A stretch of 64,000 nt of DNA from Trueperaceae bacterium (GTDB taxonomy: Bacteria > Deinococcota > Deinococci > Deinococcales > Trueperaceae): NCBI GenBank assembly GCA_002707365.1, contig PAMQ01000008.1, positions 3,122 through 67,121 of the forward strand. The letters run 5' to 3'. Shown one piece after another: positions 42,844 through 50,850 of the stretch. The notes under the pieces are model-generated. The model was given only the letters and a program-made list of their open reading frames with translations, had not been told where the DNA came from and searched no databases. Position numbers and translations under genes: made by a program. The stretch's first letter is position 1. The number at the start of each line of letters is the position of its first letter.

Positions 42844-43842
42844 GTGGAAAACACCCAAGTTTGCCTAAAAAGTCACCCGCAAGGAATGGTTGATCTAGCT
42901 GATTTTGAGTTACGTACCGTTCCAACGCCGACTCCTCGAGAAGGTCAGTTGCTAATTAAGAACCTATTCTTATCAGTTGACCCTTACATGCGGGGACGAA
43001 TGAATGCAGCCAAGACTTACGCTGCTAACTTCCCTGTAGGTGAGGTTATTCCGGGAAGGACTGTTGGACAAGTGGTTTCCTCCCGCCATCCGGTATTTGC
43101 AGAGGGTGACACCGTTCTCACAGGTTTAGGTTGGGAGAACTTCTCGCTATCGGATGGGGATGGCCTTCGTAAGTTACCTGCAGACGCGGAACACCTCTCA
43201 ACCTACTTAGGTGTTCTTGGTATGCCTGGCTTTACCGGTTACTACGGGTTACTACACGTTGGAAAACCAAAACCTGGCGAAACGGTTTACGTTTCTGGAG
43301 CTGCTGGGGCTGTTGGCAGCGTAGTTGGCCATATTGCGAAGCTCGCAGGTTGCCGCGTCGTTGGCAGTGCTGGTGGGCCAAACAAGGTTGCGCACCTACG
43401 GGAACTTGGTTTCGACGAGACTATCGATTATCGGGTGGCCGGAAATATGCGCCACGCGGTTGCAAAGGCATGTCCCGAGGGGATAGATGTTTATTTCGAT
43501 AATGTAGGTGGTGATACGTTAGAGGCGGCAATCGCTAACATGAACCAATACGGCCGTATCGTTGCTTGCGGTGGGATTTCGCTCTATAACGATGCCGAGC
43601 CGAGACCAGGACCCAACAACATGTTCCTTGTCATTGGACGCCGCCTTACGATCCAAGGTTTCATTGTAAGTGATCACGTGCAGCATCAGGAGGCCTTTGA
43701 ACGTGACATGACACGGTGGTTGTCTGAAGGTCATGTACGTTTCGATGAGACGGTAAGTGAAGGCATTGAAAGTGCCCCCCAAGCTTTCATAAACTTGTTC
43801 ACTGGCGAAAAATTAGGGAAACAGATTGTCAAACTAACTTAG
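42844..43842 (+). CDS. NADP-dependent MDR oxidoreductase (CurA/leukotriene-B4 dehydrogenase-like)
   Basis: A 332-aa zinc-free medium-chain reductase: 'LFLSVDPYMRGRMNAAKTY', 'IPGRTVGQVVSSRHPVF', 'LGVLGMPGFTGYYGLLHVGK', nucleotide loop 'VSGAAGAVGSVVGHIAKLAG' and 'FDNVGGDTLEAAIANMNQYG'. The Cys zinc ligands of classical alcohol dehydrogenases are absent. It probably reduces alpha,beta-unsaturated ketones or aldehydes with NADPH. The start is GTG 42844 with GGAGGAG 9 bases upstream. A single gene, divergent from the sulfatase. Confidence 0.94.
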   Translation: MENTQVCLKSHPQGMVDLADFELRTVPTPTPREGQLLIKNLFLSVDPYMRGRMNAAKTYAANFPVGEVIPGRTVGQVVSSRHPVFAEGDTVLTGLGWENFSLSDGDGLRKLPADAEHLSTYLGVLGMPGFTGYYGLLHVGKPKPGETVYVSGAAGAVGSVVGHIAKLAGCRVVGSAGGPNKVAHLRELGFDETIDYRVAGNMRHAVAKACPEGIDVYFDNVGGDTLEAAIANMNQYGRIVACGGISLYNDAEPRPGPNNMFLVIGRRLTIQGFIVSDHVQHQEAFERDMTRWLSEGHVRFDETVSEGIESAPQAFINLFTGEKLGKQIVKLT

Positions 43843-43930
43843 CCTGAATTAGCAGTAGCGTTTTACGCACTATGGCTCGGAAGCCGGTATTTCCGGGTCC
43901 CGATATTATCTATATTCTTTGCTTTTGCCT

Positions 43931-44929
43931 TCAGTCTAAAAGCTTGTGGTTGAAGTTAATTTCGTTAATTTGCGAAACATTAATTTTACGAACTAATTCT
44001 TCAGTTAGTCGTGAATCTGGAAAGGTGGGACCACTGATTTTAGCCCGGCCTACAGCCATTGCGGTTGCATACCGAGCAGTTTCCTGCAGAGACCAATTTT
44101 GCTGACAGCCAAACAGGTAACCCGCTACTAATGCATCCCCACAGCCAGTGGTGCTTAGTGCTTGCACCTCCGGGGGTTTAGTGAACAACATTGTCCCTCG
44201 GGCATCTAGGAACAGTACACCTTCTTTTCCTAGCGAAAGGATCACCTCTTTTGCTCCCTGCTCACTAATGTTTCGCACAGCATTCACTGCGTCACCAAAG
44301 GTTAAGAGGGGTTTCCCTAAAAGCTCCTCGGCCTCCCGTTGATTAGGTTTTACTAAATCCGGGCCAGCAGTGAGGGCCAACTTCAATGGTTCGCTCGAAC
44401 TGTCGACAGCTACCTTGGCCCCTTGGCTCTGGATGTTTTCAACCAAGTCACGGTATGTTTCGAGTGGTGCGCCGGGAGGTAGGCTCCCTGATAAGACCAC
44501 TGTGTCGCCGGCAACTAAACCGTCCATAATGAGTGTTGAGCAGGTAGTGAGCTCCGTAATCTCAAGGCGACCACCTCGGCCGTTAAACTCAGTCATCTCA
44601 CCGCTATTATCATCAGTAACCTTGGTGTTTATCCTTGAAAACCCTTCGATCTCTACTATCAATAATTCGAATGGTACATCGCCCAACATGCCTCTCATGA
44701 CTTCGCCCAACGGTCCACCAAGAGGTACTATCGCAGTTGAAATGATGCCCTGAGCAGATAGGGCTGCAGCTACGTTAAGTCCCTTTCCGCTAGCCTCTAA
44801 GTAACTGCTAGTCTCACGGTTAAGGACGCCTAAGCGCGGTTGCGTGAAAAACATATTGAGGTCAAGCGCGGGGTTTAACGTTACTGTCCGTATCTTGATG
44901 ACCGCCGGGGCTGTAGCTTCAAGGTTCAA
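43931..44929 (-). CDS. PfkB-family sugar kinase (1-phosphofructokinase/tagatose-6-P kinase-like)
   Basis: A 332-aa ribokinase-fold kinase: 'TVTLNPALDLNMFF', 'ASGKGLNVAAALSAQG' (GKG-NVA substrate motif), 'VVLSGSLPPGAP', 'LVKPNQREAEELLG' and the catalytic 'STTGCGDALVAGYL' (D265). This order is typical of FruK/LacC-type kinases, which phosphorylate fructose-1-P or tagatose-6-P. The start appears to be TTG 44929, with AAAGGTAA upstream, giving an 11-bp overlap with the Zn-dehydrogenase. It is the last gene of the sugar-alcohol operon 47182-43931 and could use fructose-type intermediates. Confidence 0.9.
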   Translation of the reverse strand: MNLEATAPAVIKIRTVTLNPALDLNMFFTQPRLGVLNRETSSYLEASGKGLNVAAALSAQGIISTAIVPLGGPLGEVMRGMLGDVPFELLIVEIEGFSRINTKVTDDNSGEMTEFNGRGGRLEITELTTCSTLIMDGLVAGDTVVLSGSLPPGAPLETYRDLVENIQSQGAKVAVDSSSEPLKLALTAGPDLVKPNQREAEELLGKPLLTFGDAVNAVRNISEQGAKEVILSLGKEGVLFLDARGTMLFTKPPEVQALSTTGCGDALVAGYLFGCQQNWSLQETARYATAMAVGRAKISGPTFPDSRLTEELVRKINVSQINEINFNHKLLD

Positions 44930-46022
44930 GTGTTACCTTTACCGAAGAACTACCCGAGGAGACGAGATTTATTCCCTGCTGGAACTCACTTAAAGGTAAA
45001 CGGTGAGTGACGATTTCTTCCATCGGCAGAATCCCCTTTTCTAGCATTCGGATTGCAATGGGATAACAGTATGGCCCTAGATGAGATCCATGTATATTGA
45101 GTTCTTTAGTGTCCCCTATAATGGTCCAGTCAATAGTAACAGGCTCACGCATAACGCTAAATTCCACAAAGGTCCCGAGTTTACGGATCATCTGAAGACC
45201 CTGCTCTACTGCGGCAGGATGACCGGTAGCCTCAATGTAAACGTCGCAACCGTAACCGCCGGTAAGGTCGAGAACTTCGTTAATAGAATCAGTTGATCCT
45301 GGATTTATACCCAGGTCGGCACCGCACCGCTTGGCCAAATCAAGACGGTCATTACTGAGGTCAAGCGCGATTATTTTCTCAGGGTTCTTCATTTTAGCTG
45401 CTGCGATCATGCCGAGTCCAAGTGGGCCGCATCCGGCAATCACCACAGTGTCGCCAAACTCTATTTCGCCGCGTTCTACTGCGTGTATCGAGCAGGAGAG
45501 AGGTTCGATGAATGCAGCATGGTGGGTAGGGAGGTTCTTAGGGACCTTGTAGCTAATTGCATTAGCTGGGAAGACCATGTAAGCTGCCCAGGAACCCTGG
45601 GCAGCTTGACGAAAACCATAAATGTCGTGCACCTGGCACATCCAATACTGGCCTCTTTGGCAATATCGACACTGCCAACAGGGGACGATTTGTTCGCTTA
45701 CTGCGTAATCACCTATCTCGAGTCCAGAGTTTGTATTACCACCTTCCCCGAATGCCACTACCTCGCCTACGAACTCGTGACCTGGAACGACTGGTGCTTG
45801 ACAGAAACCTGTTCGGTGTTCATCGCCCCAAAAAAGAGGTGCGCCCGAGTAACACTTGATGTCGCTAGCGCATATTCCTGTGCTTTTTACCCGGATTAAT
45901 ATTTCGCCTGATTCTGGTTGTGGTACTGGGCGTTCTTCAAGCCGATAGTCTTCTGGGCCGTAACAAACAACCGCTTCCATAGACTGTGGTAATTCTAAAG
46001 GACTACTGTCATAGTCAATCAT
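44919..46022 (-). CDS. Zinc-dependent alcohol dehydrogenase (sugar-alcohol/threonine dehydrogenase-like)
   Basis: A 367-aa MDR enzyme with catalytic zinc ligands C51 ('CASDIKCYSG') and H82-E83 ('PGHEFVG'), structural zinc cysteines at 115, 118, 121 and 129 ('CWQCRYCQRGQYWMC'), and nucleotide loop 'VVIAGCGPLGLGMIAAAK'. It resembles sorbitol, galactitol or tetritol dehydrogenases. It overlaps the Fe-ADH stop by ATGA and the kinase start by 11 bp, so the three genes are translationally coupled. Confidence 0.94.
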   Translation of the reverse strand: MIDYDSSPLELPQSMEAVVCYGPEDYRLEERPVPQPESGEILIRVKSTGICASDIKCYSGAPLFWGDEHRTGFCQAPVVPGHEFVGEVVAFGEGGNTNSGLEIGDYAVSEQIVPCWQCRYCQRGQYWMCQVHDIYGFRQAAQGSWAAYMVFPANAISYKVPKNLPTHHAAFIEPLSCSIHAVERGEIEFGDTVVIAGCGPLGLGMIAAAKMKNPEKIIALDLSNDRLDLAKRCGADLGINPGSTDSINEVLDLTGGYGCDVYIEATGHPAAVEQGLQMIRKLGTFVEFSVMREPVTIDWTIIGDTKELNIHGSHLGPYCYPIAIRMLEKGILPMEEIVTHRLPLSEFQQGINLVSSGSSSVKVTLEP

Positions 46023-47182
46023 AGTGCCGCCTCAAGAATGTTTATCAGGGTGTCGCGTGGAAGATCAATGGGGTTACCCTTCATGCTGCTAGAGTCAGTA
46101 CTTTGCTCAACGATTTCTGGTATGTCATGAGACGTGAGGCCATAAGTCGATAGTGGAGGAATGTTGAGATCGCTGGCCAAGTCAGTCAGCCACGCGATAC
46201 CATCCGAGGCAGTAGCATTTGCGCTTCTAGTTAGTATTTGCGCCGCTTCGTGGTACCGGGCTATCGAAGGATGGTCTTTTTCTTGTGTGATTAGCGCTTC
46301 GAGATTAGCTCGGCTCACGTGTGATACAAGTGCCGCACAGATAGCGCCATGAGGCGCTTCTGTTCGCCCGCCGAGTGGTCCCGCTAAACCATGTACTGCG
46401 CCGAGTTTGGCATTTGCTAGAGCTAGTCCGCCGAATAAGCTTGCTAGTGACATTCCTTCACGCGCCTCTATGTCATCCCCAGAAAAATAGGCTTTCCTAA
46501 GTGAACTAGATCACCGCTCTAATCCCTTTCTACACAAAGCGTCAGTAAGTGGATTAGCAAAATTTGTTACGAATGGTTCCAGAAGTTGAGTAAGAGCGTC
46601 CATGCCGGTCGAAGCCGTCAAATCTGGTGGATTAGAAATGGTTAACTGTGGATCAACAATGGCTGCCCGTGGCAGCATAGCGTCGCTTCTGAGGCTTACC
46701 TTTGTCCTATGTTTTATCGAAGTTATAACTGCGTTCTTAGTGACTTCAGCCCCGGTACCCGCGGTGGTCGGAAGAGCTAGAAATGGAAGGGGCGCCAAGC
46801 TGGGTTTGTGCCCACGACCTACCACCTCAAGGTAATCAAGAGTTTCACCCTCATTCGGAGCTAAAGCCGCAATTGCTTTTCCCGCATCAATTGCGCTTCC
46901 TCCACCAACCGCGATTATGATGTCGTACCCGTTACTGCGAGTTTTAACTAATCCGGCATCGATCTGTTTTACGCTAGGTTCACCTTTTACTTGGAAGTTT
47001 TCGACCTCAAGCCCCCCTATCTGCATGTCATGGATTAAAAACCGCACTCGTTCTGGGGAAGAACCAGTTACCAAAAGAACTTTGCGGCCGAGACGTCGTG
47101 CAATTGCCGTAGTCTCGCGAGAGCTGCCCGGGCCGAATATGATTTTCGTAGCGGTAGAAAAACTAAAAACCGTTATCGTCTC
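46019..47182 (-). pseudogene. Iron-containing alcohol dehydrogenase, interrupted and lacking a start codon
   Basis: The frame spans ~387 codons, the normal length for Fe-ADH. Landmarks: 'FSTATKIIFGPGSSRET', 'IIIAVGGGSAIDAGKAIAAL', 'FLALPTTAGTGAEVTKNAVI', 'TGMDALTQLLEPFVTNFANP', 'LGAVHGLAGPLGG'. TGA at 46513-46511 interrupts it between 'ALCRKGLER' and 'SSSLRKAYFSGDD', where relatives continue without a break. Upstream, the frame opens after a TAG at 47185 and contains no ATG, GTG or TTG before codon 37 (TTG 47074), though the conserved N-terminus is encoded. Two lesions suggest a decaying gene, or sequence errors. Downstream genes remain intact. Confidence 0.82.
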
Positions 47183-47369
47183 CTAAAAGCTGCAAAAACC
47201 GTTAATCCAAACCTACTATCCATGTAATCAATCCTATTACGTATACGTTCATTCAACGCAGTACTTTATTCTTGCGTTAGTTCCTTAGGTTTTTACTCCT
47301 AATGCCTACTCACTCGCCTTTTGGATTATTGTTTATGATGAATGGTACTTAGGACCGCAAATCAATCAG

Positions 47370-47402
47370 ACTATCCTACTCCGTTTGAAACGGTAGGATA
47401 GT
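47370..47402 (+). promoter_or_regulatory. Long inverted repeat overlapping the ribosome site of the aldo/keto reductase
   Basis: ACTATCCTA - CT bulge - CCGTTT - G - AAACGG - TAGGATAGT. The outer 9 bp and inner 6 bp are perfect. It ends 4 bp before ATG 47407 and contains the only Shine-Dalgarno-like sequence (TAGGATAG). Either a repressor operator or an RNA hairpin that hides the ribosome site. Confidence 0.65.
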
Positions 47403-47406
47403 TGTT

Positions 47407-48294
47407 ATGGAAACCCGAGAACTAGGACCATTTCAAGTCTCCACTGTCGGTTTAGGTTGTAATAATTTCGGTGGGCGTATAGACGCAAGCGCAACCGAAG
47501 CAGTTGTTGGAGCCTGCCTTGATGCCGAAATCAATTTCTTTGACACTGCTGATATTTACGGTGATAAACAGAGTGAGGTTCTACTCGGCCGAGCTCTTGG
47601 GAAACTTAGAGATGATGTAATTATTGCATCGAAGTTCGGTTATCTCGACGGAGCAGCTCCAGAAACAGCTAGAGAAGCCTGCCATGGGAGCTTAAAGCGT
47701 CTCGGTACCGACCGTATTGATCTCTATTACGTCCACAAGCCTGACCCGTCTGTCCCAATTGCTGAAACCTTAGGTGCTCTTAGTGAGTTAGTTCAGGAGG
47801 GTTCGGTTCGAGAGATAGCTTGCTCTAACTTCTCGCCCGAACAATTGCACGAGGCTGAGGAGACGGCGGAAGAAGTTCGCTTTATTGCCCTACAGAATGA
47901 ATATTCTTTGCTTCATCGTAACCCTGAAACTGAAGGAACATTAGATGTAAGTAATGAGCTAGACCTAGCTTTTGTGCCTTATTTCCCATTAGCGAGTGGT
48001 TTATTAACCGGGAAATACAGGTTGGACCAGGAAAAGCCAACGGGTACTCGCCTTGCTGACCGAGAGATTGAAAATGACAAATTGCAGATCGTGGAAAAGT
48101 TAATTACGTTCACCGAGTCAAGAGGACGCACCATCCTTGAGCTAGCCTTCTCTTGGCTTTTGATGAAGCCTGCGGTTACGTCTGTCATTGCGGGTGCAAC
48201 CCGGCCAGAACAAGTTCACGCAAATGCTGCAGCAGCCAGCTGGGTTCTATCAGCAGAAGAGATGGCCGAGGTTAACCAAATAATTCAGAACTAA
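47407..48294 (+). CDS. Aldo/keto reductase
   Basis: A 295-aa AKR barrel with the complete tetrad: D46 and Y51 in 'FFDTADIYGDKQSEVLLG', K76 in 'IIASKFGY' and H110 in 'DLYYVHKPDP'. 'SFSWLLMKPAVTSVIAGATR'-like C-terminal NADP-binding features are seen (SVIAGATRPEQV). Likely NADPH-dependent reduction of a carbonyl on a sugar or aldehyde. It is preceded directly by a 33-nt inverted repeat (47370-47402), and transcribed divergently from the sugar-alcohol operon. A Gfo/Idh gene follows 172 bp downstream. Confidence 0.94.
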   Translation: METRELGPFQVSTVGLGCNNFGGRIDASATEAVVGACLDAEINFFDTADIYGDKQSEVLLGRALGKLRDDVIIASKFGYLDGAAPETAREACHGSLKRLGTDRIDLYYVHKPDPSVPIAETLGALSELVQEGSVREIACSNFSPEQLHEAEETAEEVRFIALQNEYSLLHRNPETEGTLDVSNELDLAFVPYFPLASGLLTGKYRLDQEKPTGTRLADREIENDKLQIVEKLITFTESRGRTILELAFSWLLMKPAVTSVIAGATRPEQVHANAAAASWVLSAEEMAEVNQIIQN

Positions 48295-48466
48295 TACATG
48301 AACGGTAACGATACCTACCAGGAGAGAATAGTCATAGCCTCAGAACCAGAGACCAGAAGAATGATCTTGGTAAATCGACAGGGTTCACTACTTCGCGGAA
48401 AGTTCAGTGGATTAGCAACCTGTCAAAACATTGTGGTTGGAGCCAGTCAAAGAAAGGGTGACTTTT

Positions 48467-49504
48467 GTGGATCGACCGATTCGCATGCTTGTTGTTGGTG
48501 CCGGTAGAGGTTTACAGCACCTGCGTAGTTTTCAAAACCTACAAAATTCATTTGCAGTAGCAGGATTAGTAGATTTAAGTGAGGAACGCTTGCAGAAGGG
48601 CCTCGAAGATCACGATCTCGCAGAAACATTTGGCTTCACCTCTTTTCAAGATGCCCTAGCAAATTCCGGGTGTGATGGAGTGATGGTGGCCACTTGGGCC
48701 CGAGGTCACCACGATCTTATCGACCAAGCACTCGACGCGGGAAAACACGTGATGGTAGAAAAACCCTTCACTCTCGAGCTCAATGACGCAATGCGTCTTC
48801 TGGAAAAGGCCTCCCAAAAAGATTTGAAAATTGTTGTTACCCAACAATGGCGTTACTTGCCAGGCCAACGCACAGTCCGGAGACTCTTGGCTTCCGGTGA
48901 GTACGGAACGGTTCAAGCAGGACACTTGGCCTCGTACAAAGCGCGTGGTGGAGAGTATCCTGATTCGGAGCACTCACAGTTGTGGCAAATGACCATCCAT
49001 GAGATTGACTCGCTTATTTCAATGATGAACCAGCCTATAATCGAGGTATACGGTCACTCGTTCCAGCCGCCATCTACCACCTGGCAACGCGAATCGACCG
49101 CGACTGCTGAGCTTACTTTCCAAAATGGCTGTAGGATCGTTTTATTGTCTACCTCAGAAGCACGTGCCCACTCCTGTGAATTTCGTGTTGAGTGTGAACA
49201 CGCGGCATTAATCTACCGTAACTCCGCCGTTTTTGGGAGTGACGAATCGCTATTATTAGGTAAAGATTCGGCTTCTACTTTGACGACCGGGGATTTACCA
49301 TCGACTTATGAGAAGCTACCGATCGACGTGGGGCCCTCGGACATGGCTTCACTTGACAAGAAAGTGGCCGAAGGATTTGCCACTTGGGTTCAGGGAGGTC
49401 CTGAACCCGAAACCAGCGGACAAAAAAACCTCCAAGTTTTAGGTGTTCTCGATGCATTACTTCGCTCTGGAGCTAATGGGGAAGCTGCTACTGTGAGGGG
49501 TTAA
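48467..49504 (+). CDS. Gfo/Idh/MocA family oxidoreductase
   Basis: A 345-aa dehydrogenase: Rossmann 'RMLVVGAGRGLQHLRSF', 'GVMVATWARGHHDLIDQALD', 'MVEKPFTLELNDA' (EKP) and 'WQMTIHEIDSLISMM' in the catalytic domain. GTG 48467 is chosen because AAAGGGTGA lies 8 bases upstream; a TTG 12 codons earlier has no support. It is separated by 172 bp from the aldo/keto reductase and converges with another family member only 8 bp away. Confidence 0.9.
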   Translation: MDRPIRMLVVGAGRGLQHLRSFQNLQNSFAVAGLVDLSEERLQKGLEDHDLAETFGFTSFQDALANSGCDGVMVATWARGHHDLIDQALDAGKHVMVEKPFTLELNDAMRLLEKASQKDLKIVVTQQWRYLPGQRTVRRLLASGEYGTVQAGHLASYKARGGEYPDSEHSQLWQMTIHEIDSLISMMNQPIIEVYGHSFQPPSTTWQRESTATAELTFQNGCRIVLLSTSEARAHSCEFRVECEHAALIYRNSAVFGSDESLLLGKDSASTLTTGDLPSTYEKLPIDVGPSDMASLDKKVAEGFATWVQGGPEPETSGQKNLQVLGVLDALLRSGANGEAATVRG

Positions 49505-49512
49505 AAAAAGCC

Positions 49513-50658
49513 CTAACTTTGAGAAGAATTCCAAGTATCATAAGGATTGTCGCGATTCTCAAGTGGGAAAGAAACACGAGTGCGTAGTCTCTGTGATTCA
49601 TGCACAGCCATAACCATCTCCAAGGCGGCCCGTGAGTCACGAAGACTCGAAACATTACGAACATCTCTATCTTCCTCTATAGAAGCAATTAATTCCTTTG
49701 CTATCATGTGATTACTGAGGCGAGTATAGTCATCGCCAGTCCAGGGCTGTCCGTCCGGACCGTATTCCCACTCATTGAGATAAATCCGTTCCCAACTCCC
49801 ATTTTCCTCACCAGGAATCCAGAGGCCGTGAGGATATAGGTACATTTCTCCCCTTGGTGAGTTTCGGAGTGAGATAATGCCATTCAAACCGTATATCTCA
49901 AAACCAAACACTCTCGCACTAGATCTTTCGTGAAGGTCCCCAGGATAGGAATCGTAGTGTGCAGTTATGCCATTTTCGAAAACGTAATACGCTGTTACGC
50001 CATTTCCTGCCACAAGGCCTACGCCCTCTTTTTCCTCTCGGAAATCAACTGGGCTTACTTCACGACCGTCCTGAGTGACGTGACCATACGCCCACGAAAC
50101 ATTCGAGTTCGCAATGTACCTCATGCTGTCCATCATGTGGGTGCCTAAGACCGTCAGGTCCATTGCTCCAGCCCGGTGGTCCGATTTGCCATGGGCTCGC
50201 ATAGTATGAACTTGACCGATAGCACCCTCGTCAACCAAACGCTTTGCATGTTGTTCATATGCACAAGCTCGACGGTGTGCTACCACCATGCGCACCCCAT
50301 TTCGCTCGCACGCATCAACCATGACATCTGCTTCAGCTAACGTAGCGGCAAGGGGCTTCTCACAAAAGATGCCGCGTACACCAGATTCCGCCGCAGCAAC
50401 GACCATTTCAGCGTGGCAGTCAACCCAACGAGGTGCCACTACGACAAGATCTAGCCGTTCTCTCTCAAGCATCTGATGAAAGTCTAAGTATAAGTTCTCT
50501 AGCCCTAGGCGCTTGCCAGCGTCCTGAAGCCCTGTGCTGTTGTTGTCAGCAATAGCTACGACTTCAACATCAGGAATTCCTTCGAACGCTCGGTCAAGAC
50601 CGTGCCCGTAATCTCCGCCACCAGTCCTGCCGATAATGCCTGCACGGTATTTGGTCAT
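49513..50658 (-). CDS. Gfo/Idh/MocA family oxidoreductase
   Basis: A 381-aa protein: 'YRAGIIGRTGGGDYGHGLD', 'LVVVAPRWVDCHAEMVVAAA', 'GIFCEKPLAATLAEAD' (EKP), 'MVVAHRRACAYEQHAKRLV' and 'MDLTVLGTHMMDSMRYI'. The start is ATG 50658 with GAGGACG 7 bases upstream, rather than an upstream in-frame start at 50685. It is divergent from the ADP-ribosylglycohydrolase-like gene across ~190 bp that contain two inverted repeats, so both may be co-regulated. Confidence 0.92.
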   Translation of the reverse strand: MTKYRAGIIGRTGGGDYGHGLDRAFEGIPDVEVVAIADNNSTGLQDAGKRLGLENLYLDFHQMLERERLDLVVVAPRWVDCHAEMVVAAAESGVRGIFCEKPLAATLAEADVMVDACERNGVRMVVAHRRACAYEQHAKRLVDEGAIGQVHTMRAHGKSDHRAGAMDLTVLGTHMMDSMRYIANSNVSWAYGHVTQDGREVSPVDFREEKEGVGLVAGNGVTAYYVFENGITAHYDSYPGDLHERSSARVFGFEIYGLNGIISLRNSPRGEMYLYPHGLWIPGEENGSWERIYLNEWEYGPDGQPWTGDDYTRLSNHMIAKELIASIEEDRDVRNVSSLRDSRAALEMVMAVHESQRLRTRVSFPLENRDNPYDTWNSSQS

Positions 50659-50677
50659 TAGCGCGTCCTCGTTCCTG

Positions 50678-50692
50678 CCGTCCAAACGACGG
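50678..50692. promoter_or_regulatory. Inverted repeat near Gfo/Idh start
   Basis: CCGTC-CAAAC-GACGG, perfect 5-bp arms around a 5-nt centre, 20 bp upstream of ATG 50658 on the minus strand. Operator-sized. Confidence 0.35.
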
Positions 50693-50732
50693 TAATAGGG
50701 TTAGCCTAGAATAGCTTTCCAGAAGCAGTCAA

Positions 50733-50761
50733 GATGAGGCGGGGTTATGGCCAGCCTCATC
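50733..50761. promoter_or_regulatory. Inverted repeat in divergent promoter
   Basis: GATGAGGC (50733-50740) and GCCTCATC (50754-50761), perfect 8-bp arms with a 13-nt spacer, 90 bp upstream of ATG 50851 and 75 bp upstream of ATG 50658. Possible operator or leader hairpin. Confidence 0.45.
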
Positions 50762-50850
50762 CCATCAGTCAAAGTGATCTGATTGAGCTCTTCTTCCAAC
50801 AACACCGTTTCTCGTGTCAACATAGAACCATAGTTTAGGGAGTTGATTGC

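Noticed and set aside
48298-48507. 69-codon ORF between the aldo/keto reductase and the Gfo/Idh gene
   Set aside because: No ribosome site, overlaps the Gfo/Idh start, and the sequence is not protein-like in its second half.
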